64,000 bases of DNA from Nostoc sp. TCL240-02 (GTDB lineage: Bacteria; Cyanobacteriota; Cyanobacteriia; Cyanobacteriales; Nostocaceae): NCBI RefSeq assembly GCF_013343235.1, contig NZ_CP040094.1:5327001-5391000 (forward strand), in the 5' to 3' direction. A program made the position numbers and the translations under genes. This document shows, one piece after another, positions 42,833-51,373 of this stretch (position 1 is the stretch's first letter; each line of letters begins with the position of its first letter). The notes below the pieces were generated by a model that searched no databases, was not told where the DNA came from, and was given only the letters and a program-made list of their open reading frames with translations.

Positions 42833-44914
42833 GTGAAAAAAGATTTTTTGTTGCTAACAGTTGCTTTACCGGGTTTACTGATAGCATTTCCTAGCTTTGC
42901 TGCTGAGAGTGAAATTGAGCAGAGAAATACTGATAAATCAACCGAAGTCATTTCCGATATTCAGAGTTTGAGTGAAGTTGAGCTACCCGCCACTAATGCC
43001 GAATTATTAACTCAACAATCTGCACCGAGTGAAGTGAATCCAGAAACTCAGCCAGATTATACAGATGATGCAGACATTTCTATAGAAGCGATCGCAGAAC
43101 CAGACAACCTACCTCAATCTACACCAACTTACGTAATTGATAAAGAAGAAATTCAAAAGCAGGGTGCTACAAGTTTAGCCGATATCTTGAAAAGAATGCC
43201 TGGTTTTGCAATCAATGATGTCGGTCATGGTGCAGATACTCATACAGGTACATACTACCGGGGAGCTTCAATTAATCAATCTGTATTTTTGATTAATGGT
43301 AGACCAATTAACAATAATGTCAACACTTATCATGGTGGAACTGACTTAAATAGCATTCCTGTAGAAGCAATTGAGCGAGTGGAATTATATAGCGGTACAG
43401 CTTCCGCTTTGTATGGTTCCTCAGCTTTTGGGGGAGTTGTGAATATCATCACCAAGGAAGGTTATGGTAAACCTCAATTGAGCGCTAGTGCAGAATTTGG
43501 CTCATTGAGTTTAAATAACCAACAAGTAACTTATGGTGGTTCATCCAATAATGTCAAATACAACTTTAGCTTTGAAAGATTTTTTACAGATAACCGTTAT
43601 CGCGTGCCTGTAGGTGCTGCAAATCGTGATGAACAAGGATTTTTATTCAATGCAGATACAGCTACAAGTACCTACTTTGGGAGCATTGGGCTAGATTTAG
43701 ATAAGAAAAATTCATTGAATTTAGATGTTACTGCACTCAGCAGTCGTCGCGGTTTAATTTATTTTGGCTTCCCTCTCCAAAGAGATAGATTAGACCACGA
43801 TGGTTTAAATGTTGGCTTATCTTGGAAAACTCGACTAGGTAATGGGGAAAGCTCTAATCTGACAACCTCAATTGGTTATAACCAAGATTATTTCAGCACT
43901 TATGGCCCTACAGGAGCATTTTACCGCACAGGAACTTTAGATACGCAACAACTTACAGCCAGAGTAGATCATGAGTGGAAAATTACTTCCAATAATAAAT
44001 TGCGCTGGGGTTTAGATTTGAAAAACACCGATTTAATCGGTGATGTTTTGAGTACAAATCCTAGTAGGATTGCTAATAACGGAACTGAAGATAGGAGTTT
44101 GTTTAATACAGCTTTATTTGCTGTCAATACTTGGAATATTAACGATAACTTTCTGATAGATTTAGGGTTAAGGCAAACTTTTGATAGCCAGTTTGGAAAT
44201 TATCTTAATCCTAGTGTTGGGTTACGTTATGCCGTCACACCATTAGTAGCAGTACGTGGAAGTTGGGCAGGAGCGCAACGCAATCCTGGGTTAGATCAGT
44301 TGTATTTTTATGATACAGTTCATGGTTGGGAACCTAACCCTGATTTAAGACCAGAAACTGGTTCTACTTGGAGTGCTGGAGTAGATGTTAATTTTTCTCA
44401 AAATCTAATTGGACAGTTTACTTACTTTGGTAGTAGTATAGGCGATCGCTTGGGAGTTACCGCCGGAAGATGGGAAAACATTGGATTAGTTGATACCAAT
44501 GGTTTAGAAGCAGCGTTGCAATTAAGAATTGCGGGTGGCTGGTCAACTTTCCTCAACTACACTTATACAGATGCTCAAATAAAAACAGGTTCAGAGAGAG
44601 GTTTACAATTAGGCTTGATTCCCTACTCTGTACTTCAAACTGGCTTAGGTTATGAAAAATCAGGATGGCAAGCTAACTTGTATGTTACCTACAATAGTGG
44701 CGCTCGTAGATCAATTTTTGCTAACTCTACTGACAAGGCTACAGATTTTGCACCGTCTTTTGTAAATTTAGATTTGAGCGGACGTGTACCTTTAACTAGC
44801 AATTTAGGATTGACATTTTACTTAGAAAATCTACTGGGTGAGCAATATGAGCGAGTTAATCGCATTTATAGCCCTGGATTTACTTTTCGTGTAGGTTTAA
44901 GCGCCAATTTTTAG
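42833..44914 (+). CDS. TonB-dependent outer-membrane receptor
   Basis: The product of about 693 residues starts with a signal peptide (LLLTVALPGLLIAFPSFAAES). A plug domain follows (about 95-205: PTYVIDKEEIQKQGATSLADILKRMPGF, SVFLINGRPINNN, IPVEAIERVELYSGTASALYGSSAFGGVVNIITK), then a 22-strand barrel ending in the outer-membrane signature FTFRVGLSANF. It imports a scarce solute such as a siderophore or cobalamin using TonB; the ligand is not evident. I prefer the GTG at 42833, which follows AAGAGAAC, to the GTG at 42821. It lacks the AMIN domain often seen in Nostoc siderophore receptors. Confidence 0.88.
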   Translation: MKKDFLLLTVALPGLLIAFPSFAAESEIEQRNTDKSTEVISDIQSLSEVELPATNAELLTQQSAPSEVNPETQPDYTDDADISIEAIAEPDNLPQSTPTYVIDKEEIQKQGATSLADILKRMPGFAINDVGHGADTHTGTYYRGASINQSVFLINGRPINNNVNTYHGGTDLNSIPVEAIERVELYSGTASALYGSSAFGGVVNIITKEGYGKPQLSASAEFGSLSLNNQQVTYGGSSNNVKYNFSFERFFTDNRYRVPVGAANRDEQGFLFNADTATSTYFGSIGLDLDKKNSLNLDVTALSSRRGLIYFGFPLQRDRLDHDGLNVGLSWKTRLGNGESSNLTTSIGYNQDYFSTYGPTGAFYRTGTLDTQQLTARVDHEWKITSNNKLRWGLDLKNTDLIGDVLSTNPSRIANNGTEDRSLFNTALFAVNTWNINDNFLIDLGLRQTFDSQFGNYLNPSVGLRYAVTPLVAVRGSWAGAQRNPGLDQLYFYDTVHGWEPNPDLRPETGSTWSAGVDVNFSQNLIGQFTYFGSSIGDRLGVTAGRWENIGLVDTNGLEAALQLRIAGGWSTFLNYTYTDAQIKTGSERGLQLGLIPYSVLQTGLGYEKSGWQANLYVTYNSGARRSIFANSTDKATDFAPSFVNLDLSGRVPLTSNLGLTFYLENLLGEQYERVNRIYSPGFTFRVGLSANF

Positions 44915-44924
44915 GTGTCTACTT

Positions 44925-45005
44925 TCCTCTCTGTGTTCTCTGTGACTCTGCGGTTTAAAAGTTATTTATTGAACCACAGAGGTGCAGAGAACGCAGAGAA
45001 AAGAG
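44925..45005. repeat. Imperfect palindromic dispersed repeat
   Basis: The arm CTCTGTGTTCTCTGTG...CTGCGG is matched by CCACAGAGG...CAGAGAACGCAGAGA about 50 bp later. This could terminate the receptor gene but has no U-run directly after it. A relative (CACTGTGTCTGTTTGTCTCTG) occurs near 61495-61535. Confidence 0.55.
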
Positions 45006-45115
45006 AAGTTTTTAAAGACGACGCACGGCTATACAATATGGTGCGTTAGGCTAAAGCCGTAACTCTTCCTATTTACAATTTACTTTTAATCTAAAATCTA
45101 AAATCCAAAATTTCG

Positions 45116-45412
45116 ATGAGAGCAAAAATTGAAAATCAAATACTTTTTATCCATCACGAAGATTTACCAGAGTTTAAGAAGGGTGGTTCGGTGGTGAGAA
45201 ACTCTTATTTTTGGGCGTTACGTTCAATTGCTGGTAAAGCTTCGCGTTATCGTGATTGGGAATATGAACCAGAAGTTTGGCTAGCACTTTCACGAATGCT
45301 TTTGTCTTTTGCTGAATCTGGTTATTTAGGTCTTAGAGAAACTTTGCTGGAGTTTCCTTTCTCTCAAGGGGAAATTCCTAGTTTGCTGCAAGATGTGTCT
45401 ACTTTTGAGTAA
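45116..45412 (+). CDS. Conserved-looking small protein of unknown function
   Basis: I do not recognise a family in this 98-residue soluble protein. It is rich in aromatic and charged residues (HHEDLPEFKKGGSVVRNSYFWALRSIAGKASRYRDWEYEPEVWLALSRML) and predicted mostly helical, with no membrane segment or signal. Its last codons (GAG TAA) are the first bases of the 21-bp tandem array that follows, so the array either grew from the gene end or fused to it. Confidence 0.6.
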   Translation: MRAKIENQILFIHHEDLPEFKKGGSVVRNSYFWALRSIAGKASRYRDWEYEPEVWLALSRMLLSFAESGYLGLRETLLEFPFSQGEIPSLLQDVSTFE

Positions 45413-45637
45413 GTCAAATAAGCTTTTGCTTGCGGAAAACATCAAAATGAGTAAGTCAAATCAGCTTTTGCTTGCGGAAAACACCAAAATGAGTAAGTCA
45501 AACAAGCTTTTGCTTGCGGAAAACACCAAAATGAGTAAGTCAAACAAGCTTTTAAGTAAGTCAAATGAGCTTTTGCTTGCGGAAAACACCAAAATGAATA
45601 AGTCAAACAAGCTTTTGAATAAGTCAAATGAGCTTTT
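45407..45637. repeat. Tandem array of eleven 21-bp units in two types
   Basis: Two 21-bp unit types alternate: A (GAGTAAGTCAAACAAGCTTTT) and B (GCTTGCGGAAAACACCAAAAT). The order is A-B three times, then A, A-B, A, A, filling 231 bp exactly. Copies differ at few positions, so expansion is recent. Because 21 is a multiple of three, frames stay open on both strands, but no start signal suggests that these are genes. Confidence 0.88.
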
Positions 45638-45841
45638 GTGAAAGCATTTCAGTATTTTGAGAAAGTAATTAAGTATTTTAAGAAAGTAATTAGGTGTTTT
45701 TGATAAAGTAATCAGCAAATATACCTGACAATTAACAATTACGGCTGCATAGTCCTGTCATTAATATTACATTAATAAAATAATCCTTGAACTCATCGGG
45801 CACTCATAAGAGGTTCAATCCGTCACGATTAGTCATCATAG

Positions 45842-45872
45842 ACAAACCCTAGTTAACACTAGGGTTTGTTTT
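45842..45872 (+). terminator. Strong rho-independent terminator
   Basis: A perfect 12-bp stem ACAAACCCTAGT/ACTAGGGTTTGT with a 4-base loop runs straight into TTTT. It is upstream of the next gene and would stop any transcript coming through the tandem array; the stem is symmetrical enough to act on both strands. Confidence 0.75.
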
Positions 45873-45914
45873 GATAAAACAATTAAAATGGAACAGTTAG
45901 TGTAGGCAAACAAC

Positions 45915-46304
45915 GTGAAAATAGCTATTATTACTAAAACATTAATTACATCTATCGGTTTGTTGACTTTATTTGCCCCAAGTCAAGCATCGGCTCAACT
46001 TATACCGCAACCTTGGGTTTCAGTCGGTGGAAAAGATGGTGATGTAACCTATGCTGTAGGCGCTAGAGCTTTGAATTTCGGGGTTGAGCTAGGAGTTGGC
46101 CCTGATGGTGCTACGGGAGTAGATGTTTTGAAGTTTATCAGTTTACCTGTAATTTCACCCTATGTAGGAGTTGGACTTTATTCTGAAGATAAAGGTGTTG
46201 CGGTTTCAGGTGGCGTTCAGGTAGGTGCTAGTGATAACGTTTTTGTTGGTGCTGGTTACAATTCTATTCGTGGCTTTAACGGGCAACTGGGAATCAGATT
46301 TTAA
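45915..46304 (+). CDS. Small secreted, probably beta-rich protein
   Basis: The 129-residue product starts at a GTG and has a clear Sec signal peptide (cleavage after QASA). The mature 100 residues alternate glycine with hydrophobic residues (VSVGGKDGDVTYAVGARALNFGVELGVGP, VSGGVQVGASDNVFVGAGY) and end in a terminal aromatic (LGIRF), like a small outer-membrane barrel or a periplasmic beta-sheet protein. I do not know a function. It appears monocistronic. Confidence 0.65.
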   Translation: MKIAIITKTLITSIGLLTLFAPSQASAQLIPQPWVSVGGKDGDVTYAVGARALNFGVELGVGPDGATGVDVLKFISLPVISPYVGVGLYSEDKGVAVSGGVQVGASDNVFVGAGYNSIRGFNGQLGIRF

Positions 46305-46394
46305 GAGTGCTGAGAAAAGCATCAATCAGTTTTTTTGTTGACGCATAAGATAAAAGAAAATAGTATCGAATCAGGTACTTAATTCGGTGCTAAT

Positions 46395-46724
46395 ATGGTT
46401 AACATTGAAAATATTCACTCGTTAACAGACTTCCGGCGCAATGCCAGCAACTATGTTGAGCAAATTAAGGAAACGAAAGCTCCACTGGTTTTAACGGTGA
46501 ATGGGGAAGCGGCAGTGGTGGTTCAAGATGCCCGTAGTTTCCAGCAGACGCTGAATCGATTGCAGCAACTTGAAGAGGAACTAAATCAACTGAAGCTAGA
46601 AAACTTGCAACAGGAAATTCAAAAGGGTATTGACCAAGCTGATAGGGGTGAACTATTAAGTGGAGAAGAAGTGATGGCACGGCTCCAGACTCGTTATCAG
46701 GCTGCTTTGACTAACGAGACTTGA
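46395..46724 (+). CDS. Phd/YefM-type antitoxin
   Basis: This 109-residue protein has the N-terminal Phd/YefM DNA-binding fold (VNIENIHSLTDFRRNASNYVEQIKETKAPLVLTVNGEAAVVVQDARSF) and a charged C-terminal tail that should wrap the toxin. It ends 2 bp before the ParE-like gene, so the two form an operon that it would autoregulate. The antitoxin itself appears intact. Confidence 0.87.
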   Translation: MVNIENIHSLTDFRRNASNYVEQIKETKAPLVLTVNGEAAVVVQDARSFQQTLNRLQQLEEELNQLKLENLQQEIQKGIDQADRGELLSGEEVMARLQTRYQAALTNET

Positions 46725-46726
46725 TA

Positions 46727-46974
46727 ATGAGTAATTATACTTTTACACCGTTAGCAGTTAGCGACCTCGATAACATCTATGAATACATTGCTGCAAATGA
46801 CCTAGCAATAGTAGGACAATTGCTTAACCGCTTTACCGAATTGTTTCGGAAACTTGCTGCTATGCCTGGAATTGGCCGTAATCGCCCTGAGTTAGGGGAA
46901 GGTATCAGAAGCTTTCCCTCTGGGAATTATGTCATTTTTTACCGTTCATTTGAAGGAGGCATTCAAATTATGTG
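46727..46974 (+). pseudogene. ParE/RelE-family toxin truncated by a nonsense codon
   Basis: The frame from the ATG at 46727 reads the normal ParE fold (FTPLAVSDLDNIYEYIAAND, MPGIGRNRPELGEGIRSFPSGNYVIFYR) but meets TGA at 46972. The same frame goes on without a shift as ALHGARDIEKIF to a TAA at 47044, the usual C-terminus of this family (RVLHGARDI). A CGA arginine codon changed to TGA would explain it. Loss of the last strand and helix should inactivate the toxin. Confidence 0.78.
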
Positions 46975-47027
46975 AGCCTTGCATGGAGCGCGGGATATCG
47001 AGAAGATATTTGCTCAAGATACTGAAT

Positions 47028-49544
47028 TTACGCAGGGGGAGTAACTGAAGTTGAGATTAGTTTTCTGACATCAACTGCGGAATCTTGTTGTAATGCTGAT
47101 GCCACGATCGCTTCACTCTCAACTATACTCAACTGAGCGATCGCTTGTTTGACTCCAGGTATACTTTGAGGATTCACGCTCAATTCATCCAGCCCTAAAC
47201 CTAATAAAATTGGTGTTGCTAAAGTATCTGCTGCCAATTCTCCACATAATCCTACCGAAATCCCGGCAGCATGGGCAGCTTGGATAGTTTGCTGCACCAT
47301 TCGCAGCACGGCTGGATGTAGTGCATCAACTAAGTTTGCCACGCGGGGATTAGTGCGATCGCTAGCCATAACATATTGACTCAGGTCGTTAGTCCCTATA
47401 CTAAAGAAGTCTACTTCAGCTGCTAATTGATCTGCGATCGCAACTGCTGAAGGAACCTCCACCATAATCCCTACTTTTATCGCCGCATCGAAGGGAATAC
47501 CAGCTTGATTTAATTCAGTCTGCACTTCACCCAAAATTACTTTAGCTGCACGTATCTCGCCTAAAGTGGCAATCATTGGCAACATAATCTTAATTTGGTG
47601 TCCTATACTAGCTCTCAAAATTGCCCGTAACTGAGTTTTAAAGAGTTCTGGACGATCTAAACAGAAACGAATTCCTCGCCAGCCTAAGAAAGGATTAGGT
47701 TCTGGAAACCCTACTCTTAGATAAGGAAGTGGCTTATCACCACCGATATCTAAGGTACGAATAATTAGGGGACGATTATCTAAAATTTGGGCGATCGCTT
47801 GATATACTTCAAGTTGTTCTTCTTCTGTGGGAGCGCTTATCCGATCTAAATAAAGAAACTCTGTGCGAAGTAGTCCTACCCCTTCTGCACCGCTAGCCAC
47901 AGCAACTTGCACATCATTTATACTACCAATATTGGCAAAAACGCTAACTTGCCGACCATCAAGAGTAATTGCTGGCTGGTGTGCTGTAGTTCGTGCTTCC
48001 TGCTGGGCAGTTTGCCAAGCTGACTGTTTTGCTGCTAATAATTCTAGGATATGTGACTCTGGTTCTACCCAAGCTTTGCCACTTTCACCATCAAGTGCCA
48101 TGAGTGTACCATCTGCCAAATGCAACACTTGGGCATCCACTCCCAAAACTGCGGGAATACCCAATGTCCGGGCAATAATAGCACTGTGGGAGGTGGCGCT
48201 ACCAAAAGTTGTACAAATACCCAACACTTTTGTTGGATCTAATCTAGCGGTATCTGAGGGGGTTAAATCAGTCGCCACTAAAATCGCCGGTTCATCAAGA
48301 TGTAAGTTAGCAGGGAGATTTCCAGCTAATAATCGCAGCACCCTTTGCCCGACATCTACAACATCGTCAACTCGCTCTTGTAGATAAGAATCTTCAAGTG
48401 TTCGGTAAGAAGTCGCCACTTCATCTACTACGGCTTGCCAAGCTGCCTCAGCATTTATATGGTGGTCTGAAATACGCCCATAAGCCGCTTCTAATAATAC
48501 TGGATCTTCTAAAAACAGTAATTGGGCATCAAATATAGCGGCTTCAGTGTCACCAATTTGCAGAGATGCTTGTGAAAAAACTGCTTGAATTTCCTGTTTG
48601 GCGGTGTGAATTGCTGTTTGTATTCTTTGCCACTCTGACTCAGGATCATCTACGTGATATTCAGTAATCGTGATGTGAGTGGGTTGATAATGAACAACAG
48701 GTGCGATCGCAATTCCCCCAGAAGCAGCAATTCCCAAAAGTTCGCCGTGAGTTGCCAGGGTAATTTCATGATGAAATGTCGGCGGAGAATTCAAGGCAAC
48801 ATTATCTTCACCAAAATTATTGGCGAATAACGCCTGTAATGCCTCCAGCGCTTCATCTGCATCAAAACCGGTGGCAGTAATTACTAGTTCGTGTCCTTGA
48901 CGCACTCCCAAAGTTGTGACTTGGTTAATACTGTCACCCCGAACTAGCCCAGTGTTCCTCGTTAAATTCTGCACTAGAATTTGAGATTGAAACCGGGCGA
49001 CAGTTCCCACAAACTGGGCTGCGGGACGAGCGTGTAATCCTAAGCGATTGCTGACAATTAACCGGATTTCTTTAGTTGGTGATTCGGGATTTTTTGCTTC
49101 GATGTTGTCACTGACAACTGACAACGGATTTACATTTAATTGAGTTGCTTTGGCGAGGAGTGCGCCGCGTGCTTCCGCCATAACTTGGTGAATATCTCTA
49201 CCAGCCGCCGCCGCAACAACAGCAGCGATCGCACCTTCTACTAGAGGTGCTTCACACAAATACACCTTTTGCTGCTGTGCTTCTGGCAAAAATTCGATCG
49301 CCATTTCTGCACTTAGCAAAGCACTACCTAAATCCATTAATACCAAGACACCATCATCAGAGAAAACAGAAGCGATCGCTTCATAAACCTGAATCGGATC
49401 TGTACCCAATGGATTTTCAGGATCTTCAATCCCTGCTGCGACAGCGATAGAAACTTGACCTTGAACCATTTGCGCGGCAAGTTCCCGCACACCTAAAGCT
49501 AGTTGTTTACTGTGAGAAACGATAACAATTGCGATCGCTGCCAT
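47028..49544 (-). CDS. DhaM-HPr-Enzyme I fusion phosphotransferase
   Basis: The 838-residue protein puts three phosphocarrier parts in one chain. An EIIA-Man-like DhaM domain (residues 1-125) has the active His in IVIVSH11SK. An HPr domain (about 160-245) has NRLGLHARPAA. Enzyme I (about 265-825) has its phospho-His in GSATSHSAIIARTLGIPAV and the PEP site LLRTEFLYLDR. It should take phosphate from PEP and hand it to dihydroxyacetone kinase (DhaK-DhaL) or serve a regulatory PTS. Neither dhaK nor dhaL is adjacent. The 3' end overlaps the decayed tail of the ParE gene on the other strand. Confidence 0.88.
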   Translation of the reverse strand: MAAIAIVIVSHSKQLALGVRELAAQMVQGQVSIAVAAGIEDPENPLGTDPIQVYEAIASVFSDDGVLVLMDLGSALLSAEMAIEFLPEAQQQKVYLCEAPLVEGAIAAVVAAAAGRDIHQVMAEARGALLAKATQLNVNPLSVVSDNIEAKNPESPTKEIRLIVSNRLGLHARPAAQFVGTVARFQSQILVQNLTRNTGLVRGDSINQVTTLGVRQGHELVITATGFDADEALEALQALFANNFGEDNVALNSPPTFHHEITLATHGELLGIAASGGIAIAPVVHYQPTHITITEYHVDDPESEWQRIQTAIHTAKQEIQAVFSQASLQIGDTEAAIFDAQLLFLEDPVLLEAAYGRISDHHINAEAAWQAVVDEVATSYRTLEDSYLQERVDDVVDVGQRVLRLLAGNLPANLHLDEPAILVATDLTPSDTARLDPTKVLGICTTFGSATSHSAIIARTLGIPAVLGVDAQVLHLADGTLMALDGESGKAWVEPESHILELLAAKQSAWQTAQQEARTTAHQPAITLDGRQVSVFANIGSINDVQVAVASGAEGVGLLRTEFLYLDRISAPTEEEQLEVYQAIAQILDNRPLIIRTLDIGGDKPLPYLRVGFPEPNPFLGWRGIRFCLDRPELFKTQLRAILRASIGHQIKIMLPMIATLGEIRAAKVILGEVQTELNQAGIPFDAAIKVGIMVEVPSAVAIADQLAAEVDFFSIGTNDLSQYVMASDRTNPRVANLVDALHPAVLRMVQQTIQAAHAAGISVGLCGELAADTLATPILLGLGLDELSVNPQSIPGVKQAIAQLSIVESEAIVASALQQDSAVDVRKLISTSVTPPA

Positions 49545-49632
49545 ACCGCCAAACTTGTTAAGAGGTTTGCGTTTAGCTCGTTACCCATTGCAATTTCCCA
49601 TTCCGCACCGCTAGAAACAGCATTTATCTTGA

Positions 49633-50835
49633 TTAAAATTGCAACTGCCCGAAAATATTCCGGTTGTTCCAGCTAGAAATACGAATAGAATAGCCCTCTT
49701 TTACAGAAATACGTGGTATCCACTCATAAACACCATCGCTAGCGGTACGGGAAGAGATGTTTTGGATAAGTTTGTCTTTATCGTACAGCTTAATCGAGAC
49801 ATCGCCATCAAAATTATCCCGCCACAATATTAAATAGGGCTGATCCTTCTTGGGAAGCACTTTAGAAGCCGGCTGATCGATCGAGATTTTTCGTGCAACC
49901 TGATTTTTGATTTTCTTACGGAATCCCAAATAATGAGGGAGGTTTCGGAAAGCAGGATTTTCTTGCGGATTAGACAGTTGGGGAACAATAATATTTCCGT
50001 TCTGAGAATTGAACAAATAAGTCGATCTACCACCATCAACAGTAATGATGTCGCCTTTGACTCCTAATTTACGTAATAAATCGGCTGCCTCATCCAGAGT
50101 TGCTTTCTTCACCGTCATAATCAACAATAACTCGTCACCCTTAACACCATCTTTGTCTAGAGTACCGATGATTTGATACTTATTTGCTTGGTTTTGGGCT
50201 AAGACTTTTGCTGGATGATCGCTGTATCGGTAAGTGACAATCGCATTCTTCACTGCTTTTTGGTTGAGAGGTGCGCCGCTAACCTGGTTGTAATCGGTAA
50301 TGGATGCCTGCTTATTATCCCAGACTAGAGCTTTGAGGCGAATATTACTATAGTATTTATCTTTTGGTTCTTTGATGGGCCCATAAGGGCTATTGCCACC
50401 ACTGATGACTACACCATTTAATTTAATTGGAAAAGATAATTGAGTACTAGATTCGTATTGCTCAAAAAAAGAACAATTAATTATTGAAAAAAGGTTATTT
50501 TTATAAAGTTGCTTATATTCATCTGCAACTTCAGAAAACAACTTTCTTTTGAAAAAAGGACTGTAATATTCACCTTCTCCCTGATAATATTTACCCTCAT
50601 TTATACCCATATTATCTACTTCGCCGATAATTTGATCTATGTGCATTTTGCGGAGATCGATAACTTGTAAATAGACTTCATTACCATTGGTTAATTCTTT
50701 TTTATATAAAGCCGCTCCGTCTATAGCATGGAGAGGCTGATAAGAAGATAAAGGGTTGAAAGTTTGGGCAATCCAAAAGCTACTCAGAATTGGCAACAAA
50801 AAAAGCAATAAATTGATTACAACATTCATGAGCAT
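49633..50835 (-). CDS. Membrane-anchored phosphodiester glycosidase-like protein
   Basis: The 400-residue protein has an N-terminal signal anchor (about residues 4-24). A NAGPA/phosphodiester glycosidase domain (about 130-310) follows, whose hallmark is VKGDIITVDGGRSTYLF near the end of the domain. A C-terminal beta domain (about 330-400) ends with WNNRNIFGQLQF. Members remove exposed GlcNAc or act on exopolysaccharide; here it probably works outside the cytoplasmic membrane. It is upstream of the DhaM-fusion gene on the same strand, with an 88-bp gap. Confidence 0.75.
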   Translation of the reverse strand: MLMNVVINLLLFLLPILSSFWIAQTFNPLSSYQPLHAIDGAALYKKELTNGNEVYLQVIDLRKMHIDQIIGEVDNMGINEGKYYQGEGEYYSPFFKRKLFSEVADEYKQLYKNNLFSIINCSFFEQYESSTQLSFPIKLNGVVISGGNSPYGPIKEPKDKYYSNIRLKALVWDNKQASITDYNQVSGAPLNQKAVKNAIVTYRYSDHPAKVLAQNQANKYQIIGTLDKDGVKGDELLLIMTVKKATLDEAADLLRKLGVKGDIITVDGGRSTYLFNSQNGNIIVPQLSNPQENPAFRNLPHYLGFRKKIKNQVARKISIDQPASKVLPKKDQPYLILWRDNFDGDVSIKLYDKDKLIQNISSRTASDGVYEWIPRISVKEGYSIRISSWNNRNIFGQLQF

Positions 50836-50892
50836 TTGATTAAGTTATAAATAAGTAATTATGGGACTTCCAGTTAAAAAAATATCCCATTG

Positions 50893-50918
50893 TAGGGGCG
50901 CAAGGCCTTGCACCCCTA
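50893..50918. repeat. Short palindromic dispersed repeat
   Basis: TAGGGGCGCAAGG and CCTTGCACCCCTA form a 13-bp stem with one mismatch and no loop. Confidence 0.6.
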
Positions 50919-50980
50919 AAAATATGCAAATAATTTAGGATAATTTATTTTCTGCAAGTCCCTATAATTGAAATTTAAAT

Positions 50981-51141
50981 GTTAACGTCGAGCCTCAGAA
51001 AGTCAACATTGAGCCTCAGAAGGTCAACATTGAGCCTCAGAAGGTCAACATTGAGCCTCAGAAGGTCAACATTGAGCCTCAGAAGGTCAACATCGAGCCT
51101 CAGAAGGTCAACATTGAGCCTCAGAAGGTCAACATTGAGGC
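50981..51141. repeat. Tandem array of 21-bp repeats
   Basis: Seven full units of the type GTCAACATTGAGCCTCAGAAG and one partial unit follow each other head to tail. The first (50981-51001) and sixth (51086-51106) differ slightly; the others are identical. No spacers exist between them. It lies in a 540-bp gap between divergent genes, possibly in the leader of the acetyltransferase gene. The length matches the 21-bp unit of the array at 45407, but the sequence differs. Confidence 0.9.
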
Positions 51142-51373
51142 TTTTTACTTGAATATTGTAAATTTGAACTTGAAATTTGAGACTTACAAAGCTTGTGAAA
51201 GTTGTACAGCTTTATTATGTAAATAAACATGAAGATTAAGTAACTTTACCAAGTATCCCATATCTGCAAATATAAACTGCATTAATCTTTCCTTTGTGTA
51301 CTAAGTTGATGAAGCACTTAAAAAACATCCGTTGTAGTATAGCTCTGGTTTTGTAATACTAGTGGTATAAGAG
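51142..51373. other. AT-rich upstream region of the acetyltransferase gene
   Basis: No gene or repeat is visible. The stretch must carry the promoter of the next gene, but I find no clear boxes. Confidence 0.35.

Noticed and set aside
45407..45637. Possible CRISPR array
   Set aside because: Units are directly adjacent and of two kinds that both repeat; there are no unique spacers. The same holds for 50981-51141.
45393..45718. Open frames on both strands over the 21-bp array
   Set aside because: They exist only because the repeat unit is a multiple of three; no start signals and no homologous family are apparent.
47863..48387. 174-codon plus-strand frame
   Set aside because: It is the antisense shadow of the Enzyme I coding region, with low-complexity composition and no family resemblance.
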